A stretch of DNA of 64,000 nt from Alienimonas californiensis (lineage in GTDB: Bacteria; Planctomycetota; Planctomycetia; Planctomycetales; Planctomycetaceae): the NCBI RefSeq assembly GCF_007743815.1, contig NZ_CP036265.1:2224323-2288322 (forward strand), in the 5' to 3' direction. The notes beneath the pieces are model-generated. The model made no database searches. It saw nothing but the letters and a program-made list of their open reading frames with translations, and was not told the DNA's origin. Below, one piece after another: positions 24,467 to 33,600 of the stretch; the first letter of the stretch is position 1, and each line of letters starts with the position of its first letter. Both the position numbers and the translations under genes were made by a program.

Positions 24467-25408
24467 TCACCCCGTCTTGCTGAGTCGATCCGCCCGCCAC
24501 AGCGGTTCCGGCAGGCGGTGGTCGCGGAACCAGCTCGTCGCAGTGCGGACCGCGGTCTCCACGGTCACGCGGTGGCCGGGGGAGACGAACACCGGCTTGC
24601 CGCGCGGGATGTGCGGATTGGCGATGCGTGCCCCGACGACCTCGCCGGCCAGTTCAATCCAGGCGTCCTCCCGCACGGCGCCGCAGAGCTGTTTTTTGGC
24701 GACGCCGATCGTGGGCACGTCCGCCAGCACGCCCAGGCCGCAGGCCACGCCGCCGAGGCGGGGGTGCAGAATGCCGTTGCCGTCCACCAGCAGCAGCGCC
24801 GGCGCCCGGCCGGCCTCGCCCAGTCGCTCGGTCAGCGCCGCGTACGCCGGCAGTTCCCGGTAGGTGAGGAACCCGCTGACGTACGGGAACGGCGCCGCCG
24901 ACTCGACCGCCAGCGAGAAGGTCGGCTCGTCCGCGTCCGGGGTCATCTCCACGTACGCCGCCCGGGCCGTGCCGGGGGAGGGGTAGGCGACGTCCACCGC
25001 CCCGATCGGTCCCGGCGCCGTCGGTTCGTCTTGAAGAACCACCCGCTCCGCGAGGGCGTCCTGCTCCGTTTTGAGGGCGTGCAGCGGGCCGTCCGGGGGA
25101 AAGTCGGCGTAGCGGACGCGGTTCAGTTCGACCCGGGCGTCCTCAACCGGCGCCCCCTCGGCCCGCAGGCGTTCGGCCTGCCCGGGCAGCACGCACTCGC
25201 CGCTGGCCCGCACGGCCCGCCACGTCGGCACGTCGTCCCAACCATCCGGCGGTCGCCGGCAGACGGTGCCGACCCACACCGCCGCGGACTTCGCCCCCAA
25301 CGCCCCGGCGAGGTCCCCGAACGTCGTCGCCCGCCCGGCCGGCACGGTTCGCAGCAACGCCGCCAACGCCGAGGTCAGGTCCGGCGAGGTCAGGGCGAAG
25401 GGGTGCAT
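24467..25408 (-). CDS. Alkyltransferase-like domain fused to endonuclease V
   Basis: A 313-residue DNA-repair fusion. Residues 10-92 match the DNA-binding domain of O6-alkylguanine transferases: VPAGRATTFGDLAGALGAKSAAVWVGTVC, then VPTWRAVRASGECVLPG and LRAEGAPVED. In active transferases the motif is PCHRV; here it reads PTWRAV (61-66), so the acceptor cysteine is gone, as in alkyltransferase-like (ATL) proteins. Residues 115-310 are endonuclease V: AVDVAY with Asp139, YVSGFLTYREL with Glu185, VDGNGILHPRLGGVACGLGVL with Asp209, and VPTIGVAKKQL. EndoV cuts near deoxyinosine. The start overlaps the end of the ADP-ribosylglycohydrolase gene by 19 bases. Fusions of active AGT with EndoV are known from archaea. 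Confidence 0.85.
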   Translation of the reverse strand: MHPFALTSPDLTSALAALLRTVPAGRATTFGDLAGALGAKSAAVWVGTVCRRPPDGWDDVPTWRAVRASGECVLPGQAERLRAEGAPVEDARVELNRVRYADFPPDGPLHALKTEQDALAERVVLQDEPTAPGPIGAVDVAYPSPGTARAAYVEMTPDADEPTFSLAVESAAPFPYVSGFLTYRELPAYAALTERLGEAGRAPALLLVDGNGILHPRLGGVACGLGVLADVPTIGVAKKQLCGAVREDAWIELAGEVVGARIANPHIPRGKPVFVSPGHRVTVETAVRTATSWFRDHRLPEPLWRADRLSKTG

Positions 25409-26298
25409 TGGGGGATGTTAGCCGCGACCCGGGCGAGGCTTGCCGCAATCCCGCGGATCTCCGTCGCCGCCTCCAGTCGCTCCAACGCCGCTGCGGGGAG
25501 TCCCCCCGGGCCGTGGGCGGCGCCGAGGATCTGCCCGCACATCGAAGCGGCGGTATCCGTGTCCCCGCCGCACCCGACGATCTCTGCGACCGTTTCCGTG
25601 AATCCCGGGGAGCGTGACGCGGCGAGGAGCGCGAGCGGGACCGAGTCCGCCGCCCAGCCGCTTGCCCCGTATCGCTCCGCGTAGTCCCGGACGGATAGCC
25701 GGTCGTCCCCGACCGCCCGCAGCCGGTCGCGGCAGAGGCAGTCCGGCGGAAGGTCGGCGAGGGCGGCGGGCAGGTGGGCCAGCGGGCGTCCAGCCGCGGC
25801 GTACCGCACGGCTCGCACGATCAGCAGGGCGCCGGCGACGGCTTCCTCGTGGTGATGGGTGATGCGGCTGACGTCACGCAGCCGGCCGCGGTCACTCTCG
25901 TCGTCCGGATTGAGTACGAACGCCAGCGGGGCCGCCCGCATTGCGGCTCCGTTGCCGGCCGACCGCTCCCCGGCCGCCCCGACCAGCGCCCAGTGCCCGC
26001 CGACCTCCAACTCCCGCAGTGCCTTCAACGTGCTGGCCCCGACGCCCCGTAGCCGACGCCCGCGGTGCCAGCGGGTGAAGGCGGCGGCGATCGTTATCGG
26101 GTCGACGGCCCCGTTCGCTTCGATCAGGGCCTCGCAGGTGGCGAGGGTGAGCTGCGTATCGTCGGAGAGCCACAGGTCGGCCGGCTCCTCGAACGCTTGC
26201 CCTGGCGGGCCGTTCTCGAACGGGCCGGCAAGCGCGTTCCCCAGCGCCCCGCCCAGCAGACAGCCGGCGATGCGGTCGGCGAGGTTGAGCCCGGGCAT
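25390..26298 (-). CDS. ADP-ribosylglycohydrolase family protein
   Basis: A 302-residue cytoplasmic enzyme of the ARH/DraG superfamily, which removes ADP-ribose from proteins, nucleic acids or small molecules using two magnesium ions. The signatures are in place: ADRIAGCLLGGALGNALAGPFE near the N-terminus, WLSDDTQLTLATCEALIE with the metal-binding DDT at about 45-47, ITHHHEEAVAGALLIVRAV in the middle, and GCGGDTDTAASMCGQILGAAHG near residue 245. It lies 3 bases after nnrE and overlaps the downstream ATL-EndoV gene, so the three form one transcript. The substrate cannot be read from sequence; the context points to nucleotide or DNA damage rather than nitrogenase control. Confidence 0.9.
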   Translation of the reverse strand: MPGLNLADRIAGCLLGGALGNALAGPFENGPPGQAFEEPADLWLSDDTQLTLATCEALIEANGAVDPITIAAAFTRWHRGRRLRGVGASTLKALRELEVGGHWALVGAAGERSAGNGAAMRAAPLAFVLNPDDESDRGRLRDVSRITHHHEEAVAGALLIVRAVRYAAAGRPLAHLPAALADLPPDCLCRDRLRAVGDDRLSVRDYAERYGASGWAADSVPLALLAASRSPGFTETVAEIVGCGGDTDTAASMCGQILGAAHGPGGLPAAALERLEAATEIRGIAASLARVAANIPQCTPSP

Positions 26299-26301
26299 CG
26301 G

Positions 26302-27036
26302 CTACCGCACCGACTCGATCGCCGCCGGTGGGGCACCGATGCCGACGACGCTCACCGAGCCGGTCCAGTCGCTCGCCCCGTCCATGGCAAAGCCGGGTTT
26401 GGGGGCGACGAACGTGGCCGTGCGGTCGGCCCGGACGCAGCAGGCTCCCCCGTCAGGCGAACTCTGGAACGGGCGGCCGCCGTCGGCGTCGAAGCCGGTC
26501 GGCACGTCCACGGCCAAGACCCGCGGCCCCCGGGAGCGGGCGGCGTGGATCGCCCGCACCGCCACGTCCATCGGCTCCCGCGGCGGACCGCTGGGGCCGG
26601 TGCCCAGCAGGGCGTCCACGATCCACCCGCCGGCCGCCTCCTCCGCCAGTCGGTTCGTCAGATCCTCCTCGGACAGGGTCGTCCAGTCGGTCCAGGGCAG
26701 GCCCATGCGGCGGGCGACGCGGGCGTTCATCGCGGCTTCGCCCGGCTCCTCGTCGGCGTCCGGAGGCTCTTCGAAGGGGGCGAAGAGATGCACGGTCGCC
26801 CCGCGAATCGTCAGGTGCCGGGCGAGGGCGAAGCCGTCCCCGCCGTTGTTCCCCTTGCCGCAGACGATCGCCACGGCGCCGGGGTTCCCGTCCGACACGC
26901 GATCCAGCAACTCCGCGCAGCCGCGGGCGGCGTTCTCCATCAGCACGGCGCCGGGCAGGCCGTAGTCCTCCAGGCAGACCCGGTCGACGGCCCGGCTCTG
27001 GGCGACGGTCAGCGGGGGCGGGGCCGGGGATTCCAT
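26302..27036 (-). CDS. nnrE: NAD(P)H-hydrate epimerase
   Basis: A 244-residue YjeF-N domain enzyme that interconverts the R and S forms of damaged, hydrated NAD(P)H so that a separate dehydratase can repair it. Motifs: VAQSRAVDRVCLEDYGLPGAVLMENAARG at the N-terminus, VCGKGNNGGDGFALARHL at about 59-76, WIVDALLGTGPSGPPREP, and VLAVDVPTGFDADGG near the C-terminal third. The NnrD dehydratase domain, often fused, is absent here. The ATG at 27036 fits the family start; the frame is open to 27138 but the extra part is Pro/Arg-rich. First gene of a three-gene minus-strand unit with the ADP-ribosylglycohydrolase and ATL-EndoV genes. Confidence 0.92.
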   Translation of the reverse strand: MESPAPPPLTVAQSRAVDRVCLEDYGLPGAVLMENAARGCAELLDRVSDGNPGAVAIVCGKGNNGGDGFALARHLTIRGATVHLFAPFEEPPDADEEPGEAAMNARVARRMGLPWTDWTTLSEEDLTNRLAEEAAGGWIVDALLGTGPSGPPREPMDVAVRAIHAARSRGPRVLAVDVPTGFDADGGRPFQSSPDGGACCVRADRTATFVAPKPGFAMDGASDWTGSVSVVGIGAPPAAIESVR

Positions 27037-27200
27037 GAGACGATGAGGGAAACAAACGCGATTGTGCGGACGGCGCTGCCGAGCCGCATGCCGCCGCGGG
27101 TCAAGTCGGTGCCGCGGGGCCGGGCCGGGCGTTAGCATGAAGTTCGCATTTCGCCCCGGCCAGCCTCGAACCCCGCCGCGCCTCCCCGCCGCTCCGCCCT

Positions 27201-28097
27201 TTGCTGGACGACTACGCCGATCGCCGCGCCCTCGTCACCGGCGCCAGCAGCGGGCTGGGGGCGGCGTACGCCCGCACCCTGGCGGCCCGGGGGATGCACC
27301 TGGTTCTGGTCGCCCGGCGTGAGGGCCGGTTGCGGGATCTCGCCGCGGAGCTGGACGCCAAGCACCGCACCCGCTGCGAGGTGATCGCCGCCGACCTCTC
27401 CAAACCGGGCGAGGTGGCCCGCGTGGCCGACGCCGCCGCCGAGGACGGCCGTGGCGTGGAACTGCTGGTGAACAACGCCGGCTTCGCCGTCGCCGAGGAC
27501 GTGCCCCACACCAACCGGGCCGACGTGCTGGCGATGGTGGATCTCAACGTCCGGACCCTCACGGACCTGACCTACCGCTTCCTCCCGCCGATGCTCGCCC
27601 GCGGCCACGGGGCGGTGCTGAACGTGGCCAGCGTCGCCGCGTTCACCCCGGTCGCCTACATGGGCGCCTACGCGGCCAGCAAGGCGTACGTGCTGCACTT
27701 CTCCGAGGCGCTGTGGGCCGAGGCCCGCGACCGCGGCGTGACGGTCACCGCCTGCTGCCCGGGGCCGACGCGGACGGAGTTCTTCGACGTCGCCGGCGTT
27801 CAGGGCTGGTTGCAAAAACGCCGGGCGCTGGACCCGGAGGTCGTCGTCCGCCGCAGCCTGCGGGCGATGGAGAAACGCCGGCCCGTCGCGGTGATCGGCT
27901 GGAAGGAGAAGATGCAGACCTTCGCCGTGCGGCTGGCCCCCCGCCGGGTCTGCGTGCTGGAAAGCCGCAAGTATTTTCGTCCGAAACACCGCGAACCGGA
28001 CCCCCGGCTGCTCTCCGCCGCGGAGGGCGCCGGCGACGAGACCGACGTCGATACGCCCTCGCACCGCTCCCTCGACTCCGTGAAACGGGCCGGATGA
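27201..28097 (+). CDS. Short-chain dehydrogenase/reductase
   Basis: A 298-residue classical SDR. The NAD(P) site is TGASSGLG at 13-20; an Arg pair in VARREGRL after the second strand suggests NADP preference. [13 protein letters not shown] gives the NNAG strand, and [18 protein letters not shown] holds the catalytic Tyr and Lys. [11 protein letters not shown] follows. The tail after about 240 is basic and not conserved. Substrate unknown. The start is TTG at 27201 (or the adjacent CTG), just ahead of the first strand of the fold; there is no ATG nearby. It overlaps the nucleoside hydrolase gene by ATGA. Confidence 0.88.
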   Translation: MLDDYADRRALVTGASSGLGAAYARTLAARGMHLVLVARREGRLRDLAAELDAKHRTRCEVIAADLSKPGEVARVADAAAEDGRGVELLVNNAGFAVAEDVPHTNRADVLAMVDLNVRTLTDLTYRFLPPMLARGHGAVLNVASVAAFTPVAYMGAYAASKAYVLHFSEALWAEARDRGVTVTACCPGPTRTEFFDVAGVQGWLQKRRALDPEVVVRRSLRAMEKRRPVAVIGWKEKMQTFAVRLAPRRVCVLESRKYFRPKHREPDPRLLSAAEGAGDETDVDTPSHRSLDSVKRAG

Positions 28098-29140
28098 TGT
28101 CGCTCGCCCTCGCCATGGCCCTGCTCGCCGCCCCCGCCGCGGACCCGGCCAGTTCAGCCCCCACCAGCCCGGCCGCGGCCAGCCCGGTCCCGGTGATCTT
28201 CGACACGGACCTCGGCAACGACGTCGACGACGCCCTGGCGATGGGCCTGCTGCACGCCCTGGCGGACCGGGGCGAGTGCGAACTCCTGGCCGTCACCACG
28301 ACGAAGGCGCACCCGCTGTGCGCCCCGTTCGCGGACGCGATCAACACCTTCTACGGCCGCCCGGACGTGCCGGTCGGGGCGGTCTCCGTCGACGGCGTGC
28401 TGACCGGACCGACGACGTTCGAGGGCCGGTTCCTCAAGCTGGCGAACGCGACGAACCCGGACGGCTCCCGCCGGTTCCCGCACGATCTGTCGCACGACCC
28501 GGCGGAGGTCCCCGACGCCGTGCCGGTGTTGCGGCGGGCGCTGGCCGGGGCGGCGGACGGCTCCGTGGCGGTGGTGCAGGTCGGGTTCAGCACGAACCTC
28601 GCCCGGTTGCTGCGGAGCGAACCGGACGCGATCAGCCCGCGGTCCGGGCGGGAGCTCGTCGCGGCGAAGGTGAAGCGACTGGTGGTGATGGCGGGCGACT
28701 TTGCCGGCGGCGGGCCGGAGTACAACGTCCGCGAAGACCGCGACGCGGCCGCGGCCCTGGCGGAGAACTGGCCGACGCCGATCGTCTGGAGCGGCTACGA
28801 AATCGGCGTCGCCCTGCCGTACCCGCCGGAGAGTATCGAGCAGGACTACCGCTACGCCGCCGCCCACCCGCTGCCGGAAAGCTATCAGCTTTACAAAGCG
28901 ACCCCCCACGCCCGGCCGACGTGGGACCTCGCCGCCGCGCTGTACGCGGTGCGGCCGGACCGGGGGGATTTTCGCCTGTCCGAGCCCGGCACGGTCACGA
29001 TCGCCGGGGACGGCGGCTCCGCATTCGCCCCCTCGGAGGACGGCAAGCACCGGGTCATGCTCCCGCCGACGCAGGCGGAGGCCGCCCGCGTCGTCGCCAC
29101 CTTCGCCGCCCTGTGCAGCCAGCCTCCGCGGGGGCGGTGA
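28094..29140 (+). CDS. Exported inosine/uridine-preferring nucleoside hydrolase
   Basis: A 348-residue enzyme splitting nucleosides into base and ribose with a bound calcium. A signal-like N-terminus ([17 protein letters not shown]) precedes [21 protein letters not shown], the calcium-binding DxDxxxDD motif of the family at about 36-45. Then [17 protein letters not shown] and [34 protein letters not shown], including the family's GG..PE.N stretch, and [14 protein letters not shown] with the final acid. The export signal suggests it acts on nucleosides taken up or found outside the cytoplasm. The first ATG of ATGATG overlaps the stop of the SDR gene. Confidence 0.88.
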   Translation: MMSLALAMALLAAPAADPASSAPTSPAAASPVPVIFDTDLGNDVDDALAMGLLHALADRGECELLAVTTTKAHPLCAPFADAINTFYGRPDVPVGAVSVDGVLTGPTTFEGRFLKLANATNPDGSRRFPHDLSHDPAEVPDAVPVLRRALAGAADGSVAVVQVGFSTNLARLLRSEPDAISPRSGRELVAAKVKRLVVMAGDFAGGGPEYNVREDRDAAAALAENWPTPIVWSGYEIGVALPYPPESIEQDYRYAAAHPLPESYQLYKATPHARPTWDLAAALYAVRPDRGDFRLSEPGTVTIAGDGGSAFAPSEDGKHRVMLPPTQAEAARVVATFAALCSQPPRGR

Positions 29141-29171
29141 GGGCGTTCGGGAGACGGAGACGAGGCGCCGT

Positions 29172-29534
29172 TCAGTCGCCCCACGCTTCGGGCGGGAGGA
29201 AGCGGGGGAACTCCGTCCGCAGGAAGCCGTGCATGTCCTCGTGCAGGTCCGGGTGGCTGTAGCGCATCGCCTTGGGCACCAGCGTGCCGCTGACCGGGTC
29301 CTTCAGGAGCATGTCCACGTAATCGTGGAAATAGACGACGCCCTCCCAGAAGACGCCGCCGCCGCGGAACCGCACGTTGACGTAGTCCGGGTCGCCGTCG
29401 TCGAGCTTGGCGTCGTAGCCGCTCTCCAGCGCCGCGGAGTGCAGCATCCGGGCGTGGTTCTCGCGGGCTTCGTAGGGGAGCACGGGCGCGACTCCCGACA
29501 CGGGGACGAGGGGCGGGGACACGGGACGCCGCAT
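29172..29534 (-). CDS. Unknown conserved-looking protein
   Basis: A 120-residue protein with no recognised domain. After a Pro/Val-rich start the body is protein-like: HARMLHSAALESGYDAKLDD, YVNVRFRGGGVFWEGVVYFHDYVDMLL, and YSHPDLHEDMHGFLRTEFPRFLPPEAW. Two aromatic- and His-rich clusters could form a metal or ligand site. The ATG at 29534 is the only ATG that includes all of this; a GTG (VLPYEAREN) about 17 codons in is an alternative start. Convergent with the nucleoside hydrolase gene, 31 bases away. Confidence 0.5.
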   Translation of the reverse strand: MRRPVSPPLVPVSGVAPVLPYEARENHARMLHSAALESGYDAKLDDGDPDYVNVRFRGGGVFWEGVVYFHDYVDMLLKDPVSGTLVPKAMRYSHPDLHEDMHGFLRTEFPRFLPPEAWGD

Positions 29535-29649
29535 TCTAACCGCCCCCCGCCCCCGTCGCCCGCTTCGCCCCTCGCCCGGGTTCCCCGCGGGCGGGCCGGC
29601 GGGTTACATCCCGGCGGCCCCCGCTTCTCCTTCCCGCACCGCGCCCGCC

Positions 29650-30531
29650 TTGGCCGACGATCCGGCGACCGACGATCCCCGCCTGCTGCCGTTCCCCGCC
29701 GGCGACGGCGGGGCGGCCGCGGACTCGGACGATCTGGACGAGGACGATCTGGGGGAACCGGACGACGACGACACGTTGTCGTTCGGCGAGGGGGAGGACC
29801 TGGAAACGGCCTACCGGCGGGCGTTGGCGGCGGTGGACGAAGCTGGTCCGAGGCTCACCCCCGAACCGCCCGCGGCGAAGCGGACGGCCGACGACTCGAG
29901 CGACGACGGGGCCCCCGCCGAACCACACGCCCCGGCCGCGTCCGGAGAGCGGTCGACGGACCCGCCGGTCCGCGTCACGCCGCGAGAGGTGGTGGAGGCG
30001 GCGCTGTTTGTGGGCGGGGCGGGGCTGACCGCGGAGCGGGCCGGCAAGCTGCTGCGGGGCACCTTCACCGACGCCGACCTCGCCGCCGCCGTCGCCCAGT
30101 TGAACCGCCGCTACGAGGCCGAGGGCCGCCCCTACCGCGCCCGGGCCGGGGAGGACGGCTACGCCCTGCGGCTCCTGCCGGAGTACGAACCGCTCCGCCG
30201 GCGCCTGTACGGCTTGGGGCCGCGGGAGGTCACGTTGCCGCCGGACGTGCTGGAAACGCTCTCGGTGGTCGCCTACCGCCAGCCGATCACGGCGGCGAAC
30301 GTCGAACGCACCCGCGACAAACCCTCCGGCGGGGCGCTGCGGCGGCTCGTGCGGTTGGGCGTGCTGCGAATCGCCAAACCGGACCCCGCCGCCGAAGCCG
30401 GGAAGGGCGCCGGAAAAGACGCCGGGGAGAAGTCCGAACCGACCTACGCCACGACCGACCGCTTCCTGGACCTGTTCGGTCTGGGTTCGCTGGACGACCT
30501 GCCGGTCCCGGCGGACCTGCGGTTCAAGTAG
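29650..30531 (+). CDS. scpB: Segregation and condensation protein B
   Basis: A 293-residue ScpB, the winged-helix subunit of the SMC-ScpAB condensin that organises and segregates the chromosome. Core, about 112-245: VVEAALFVGGAGLTAERAGKLL, AAAVAQLNRRYEAEGRPYRARA and DGYALRLLPEY form the first winged helix. VLETLSVVAYRQPITAANVERTRDKPSGGALRRLVRLGVLRI is the family's most conserved stretch. TYATTDRFLDLFGLGSLDDLP closes the second domain. The first 110 residues are an acidic, low-complexity extension (DSDDLDEDDLGEPDDDD) absent from most ScpB. The start is TTG at 29650. No scpA is nearby. Confidence 0.93.
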   Translation: MADDPATDDPRLLPFPAGDGGAAADSDDLDEDDLGEPDDDDTLSFGEGEDLETAYRRALAAVDEAGPRLTPEPPAAKRTADDSSDDGAPAEPHAPAASGERSTDPPVRVTPREVVEAALFVGGAGLTAERAGKLLRGTFTDADLAAAVAQLNRRYEAEGRPYRARAGEDGYALRLLPEYEPLRRRLYGLGPREVTLPPDVLETLSVVAYRQPITAANVERTRDKPSGGALRRLVRLGVLRIAKPDPAAEAGKGAGKDAGEKSEPTYATTDRFLDLFGLGSLDDLPVPADLRFK

Positions 30532-30561
30532 AACGTTTTTCCGCGGCGGGACGCGGTGTCC

Positions 30562-30643
30562 GTGAGCCCGGAGCGCAAGCTCCGGCTGTCGGCGCAGCCG
30601 TTTCCCCGTTCGGGCGCTGCCGGAGCTTGCGCTCCGGGCTCAC
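30562..30643. terminator. Inverted-repeat terminator, dispersed hairpin family
   Basis: Two 24-base arms, 30562-30585 and 30620-30643, are exact reverse complements around a 34-base loop. Each arm also folds by itself (GGAGC-GCAA-GCTCC). The element fills the spacer between convergent scpB and sensor-kinase genes, so it most likely terminates both. Confidence 0.55.
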
Positions 30644-30656
30644 CGGCCGATCCGCG

Positions 30657-33600
30657 TCAGAGCGGGATCGGGTCGAGGAGGCCCTCGGGCATGGCTTCGC
30701 GGTCGGCGGCGAAGGCGCCGGCGGCGGCGCGGAAGACGGCGTCGACGAGTTCCTCCCGACTGATCGGCTTGGAGGCGTGGGCGTCGCAGCCGGCGGCGAG
30801 GCAGGCGGCGGCGGCGCCCTCCATCGCGTGGGCGGTCAGCGCCACGATCGGGCCGCGGTACCCGCGGCTCCGCAGTTCCCGGGTCGCCTCGAGGCCGTCG
30901 AGGTGCGGCATCTGCATGTCCATCAGCACCACGTCGAACCCCGCCCCCGGATCCGGCTGTCGCGCCGCGGCGCCCGGCGGGGTCTGGGGGAACAGCGCCT
31001 CGATCGCGGCCCGGCCGTCGCAGACCGCCTCCACCTCCGCCCCCGCCTTGTTCAGCAGGAACGTGACCAGGCGGCGGCTGTCCTCGGCGTCCTCCGCCAG
31101 CAGCACCCGCCGTCCGACCAGCGGTTTGAGCGGCGCCGACGCCGCGTGGAGCACGGGGGGCGAGACCGACGGCCCCCGATCCAGCGGACGCGGCGGGAGC
31201 GGCGGCGGCAGGCGCTGCGGGCGGGGCGCGTCGGTCAGCAGCCGCGCCGGCGCCGACCCGCAGGGCGGGGCCGGCACCCGCAGTCGGAACGTGCTGCCGG
31301 CGCCCGGGACGCTTTCCGCCGTCAGCGTGCCGCCCAGGCGCTCCGCCAACCGGCGGGAAATCGACAGCCCCAACCCCGTCCCGCCGTATCGCCGCCCGGC
31401 GCCGGCGTCCGCCTGCTCGAACGGCTCGAACAGGCGATCCAACTGATCGGCGGGGACGCCGCAGCCGGTATCGGCGACGGCGAACTCCAGCCAGTGGACC
31501 TCCTCGTCACCGCCGACCGTCGGCCGCACCGACAGCACGACGGAGTCGTCGTTCCCCGCCGAACCGCCGGTCGCCGCACCGCCGGTCGCCCCGCCGCGGG
31601 CGGTGAACTTCGCCGCGTTGCCGAGCAGGTTGAGCAGAATTTGCCGCACCCGCACCGGATCGCCCAGGACGGCCCGGCCGGCCAGTTCCGGGGCGACGCG
31701 CGTCTCCAGACGCATCCCGCCGGATTCGGCCCGGGGGCGCATCAGGTCGGCGAGTTCGTCCGCGAGGCGGGCGGCGGAGTAGGGCACCCGATCGATGGAC
31801 AGCTTACCGGCCTCGATCTTGGCCAGATCGAGCACGTCGTTGATGAGGCGGAGCAGGTGCTCGCCGTTGCGGCGGATCGTGTGCGCGTTGGCGTGCACCT
31901 CCTCCCAGACCGCGGCGGAGCCGTCGTGCGGGAAGTTGATCGCCGCCGTCTCCGCGGCGTCGGCGGCGAGGTCGGCGTAGCCGAGGATCGCCGTCAGCGG
32001 GGTCCGCAGTTCATGACTGATGTTCGCCACGAACTCGCTTTTCGCCCGATTGGCGGCCTCCGCCTGGGCCTTGGCCTCGTAGAGTTGGGCCTCGGCGAGT
32101 TTGCGTTCCGTCACGTCCACCACGGCGCCGTGGAAGCTCAACGGGCGATCTTCCTCGTCGCGGGTGACCTGACCGCGGGCGGCCAGCCAGCGGGACTTGC
32201 CGTGGGGGGGGCGGACGCGGAACTCCGTGTCGAACCGGCCGGTTTCGTAGGCGTGGTGGATCGCGGCGGCGACGCGGCTCTGATCGTCCGCGTGGATCGG
32301 GTCGTACAGCCGGTCCGGGTCGACGCCGACGGTTTCGGCTTCCGGGGGGAAGCCGAAGAAGGCCCGCAGCCCGCCGTCGGCCAGCAGCACGCCGGTCCGC
32401 AGGTCCCACAGCCAGGTGCCGATGTCGGCGGCGTCCACGGCGCTTTTCAGGCGGCTCAGGCTCCGCTGCCGGGCGGTCACGTCGGCGGACAGGATCACGA
32501 CGCCGCCGACCTGCCCGGTCTCGTCGCGCCACGGCTCGACGTGCCAGTCGACCCAGCCGGGGACGCCGTCCGCACGGGTGAAGGAATCGGCCTCCGCCCG
32601 ACGGGTTTCGCCGGCCAGACAGGCTTCATGCGCCTCCCGCCACCGCGCAGGTTGCTGGGGGAGCACGTCGTAATGGGAGCGTCCGGTCAGTTCCATGGTG
32701 TCCGGCAGCCCGTGCAGTCCCAGCCATTGGCGGCTGTGGCTGACGTACCGCATCTCCCGGTCGAACATCGCCACCGACGCCGGCGCCTGCGTGATGAACC
32801 GCTCCAGCAGGTCGTACCGCTCCCGGCGGGCGCGCTCCGCGGCGACTTCGGCCCGCGTGGCGGCGAGTTCCGCCCGCTTTTCCGTCGTCACGTCCTGACC
32901 GGCCCCGCGGTAGCCGATCAGCGCGCCGGCGTCGTCGAACAGCGGGGCGCCGCTCAGACGCACCCAGCGTTCGTCCCCGTCCGGCCGCACGCTGCGGCGG
33001 ACGAGGTTGCGGAATCGCACCCGGTCGCGGCGGACGCCCTCGAACCACTCCCGCACCCGTGCCGACTCGGTCGGTTCGTCGTACATCTCCCACGGCCGCA
33101 GCCCGATCATCGTCCCCAGCGGTCGGCCGAAGGTGTTCTCCGCCCGTTCCGTGAGGAAGGTAAACCGTCCCTCGGCGTCGACCTCCCAGAGGTACTCCCC
33201 CGCGGTCTCGGCCACGTCGCGGAAGCGCTCCTCGCTGGCCCGGGCTCGGGCCTCGGCGGCGGCGTACGCCTCCGCCAGCCGATCGGCCCGGATCAGGTCC
33301 GCGGCCGCGGCCGCCAGATCGTCCAGCATTTCCCGGTCTGCGTCGGTCCAGTCGCGGGGAACGCGATCCAGGGCGCAGAGCACTCCGACCTCCGTGGCGT
33401 TCGGCAGCGCCACCGGCACGCCCAGGTAACTCCGCACGCCCAGCGACGCCGGTCCCGGGAGATCGCGGAACTCCGGGCGCTCCGTCACGTCCCGGACCGC
33501 CAGCCCCCCCGCCTCGGCGCACAGGGCGCAGAGGGTGTCCGCGGCGTTCAACTCTCCGCCCGCCGGCAGTCCGGCGGCGCTGACGACCCGCTGACGGCCC

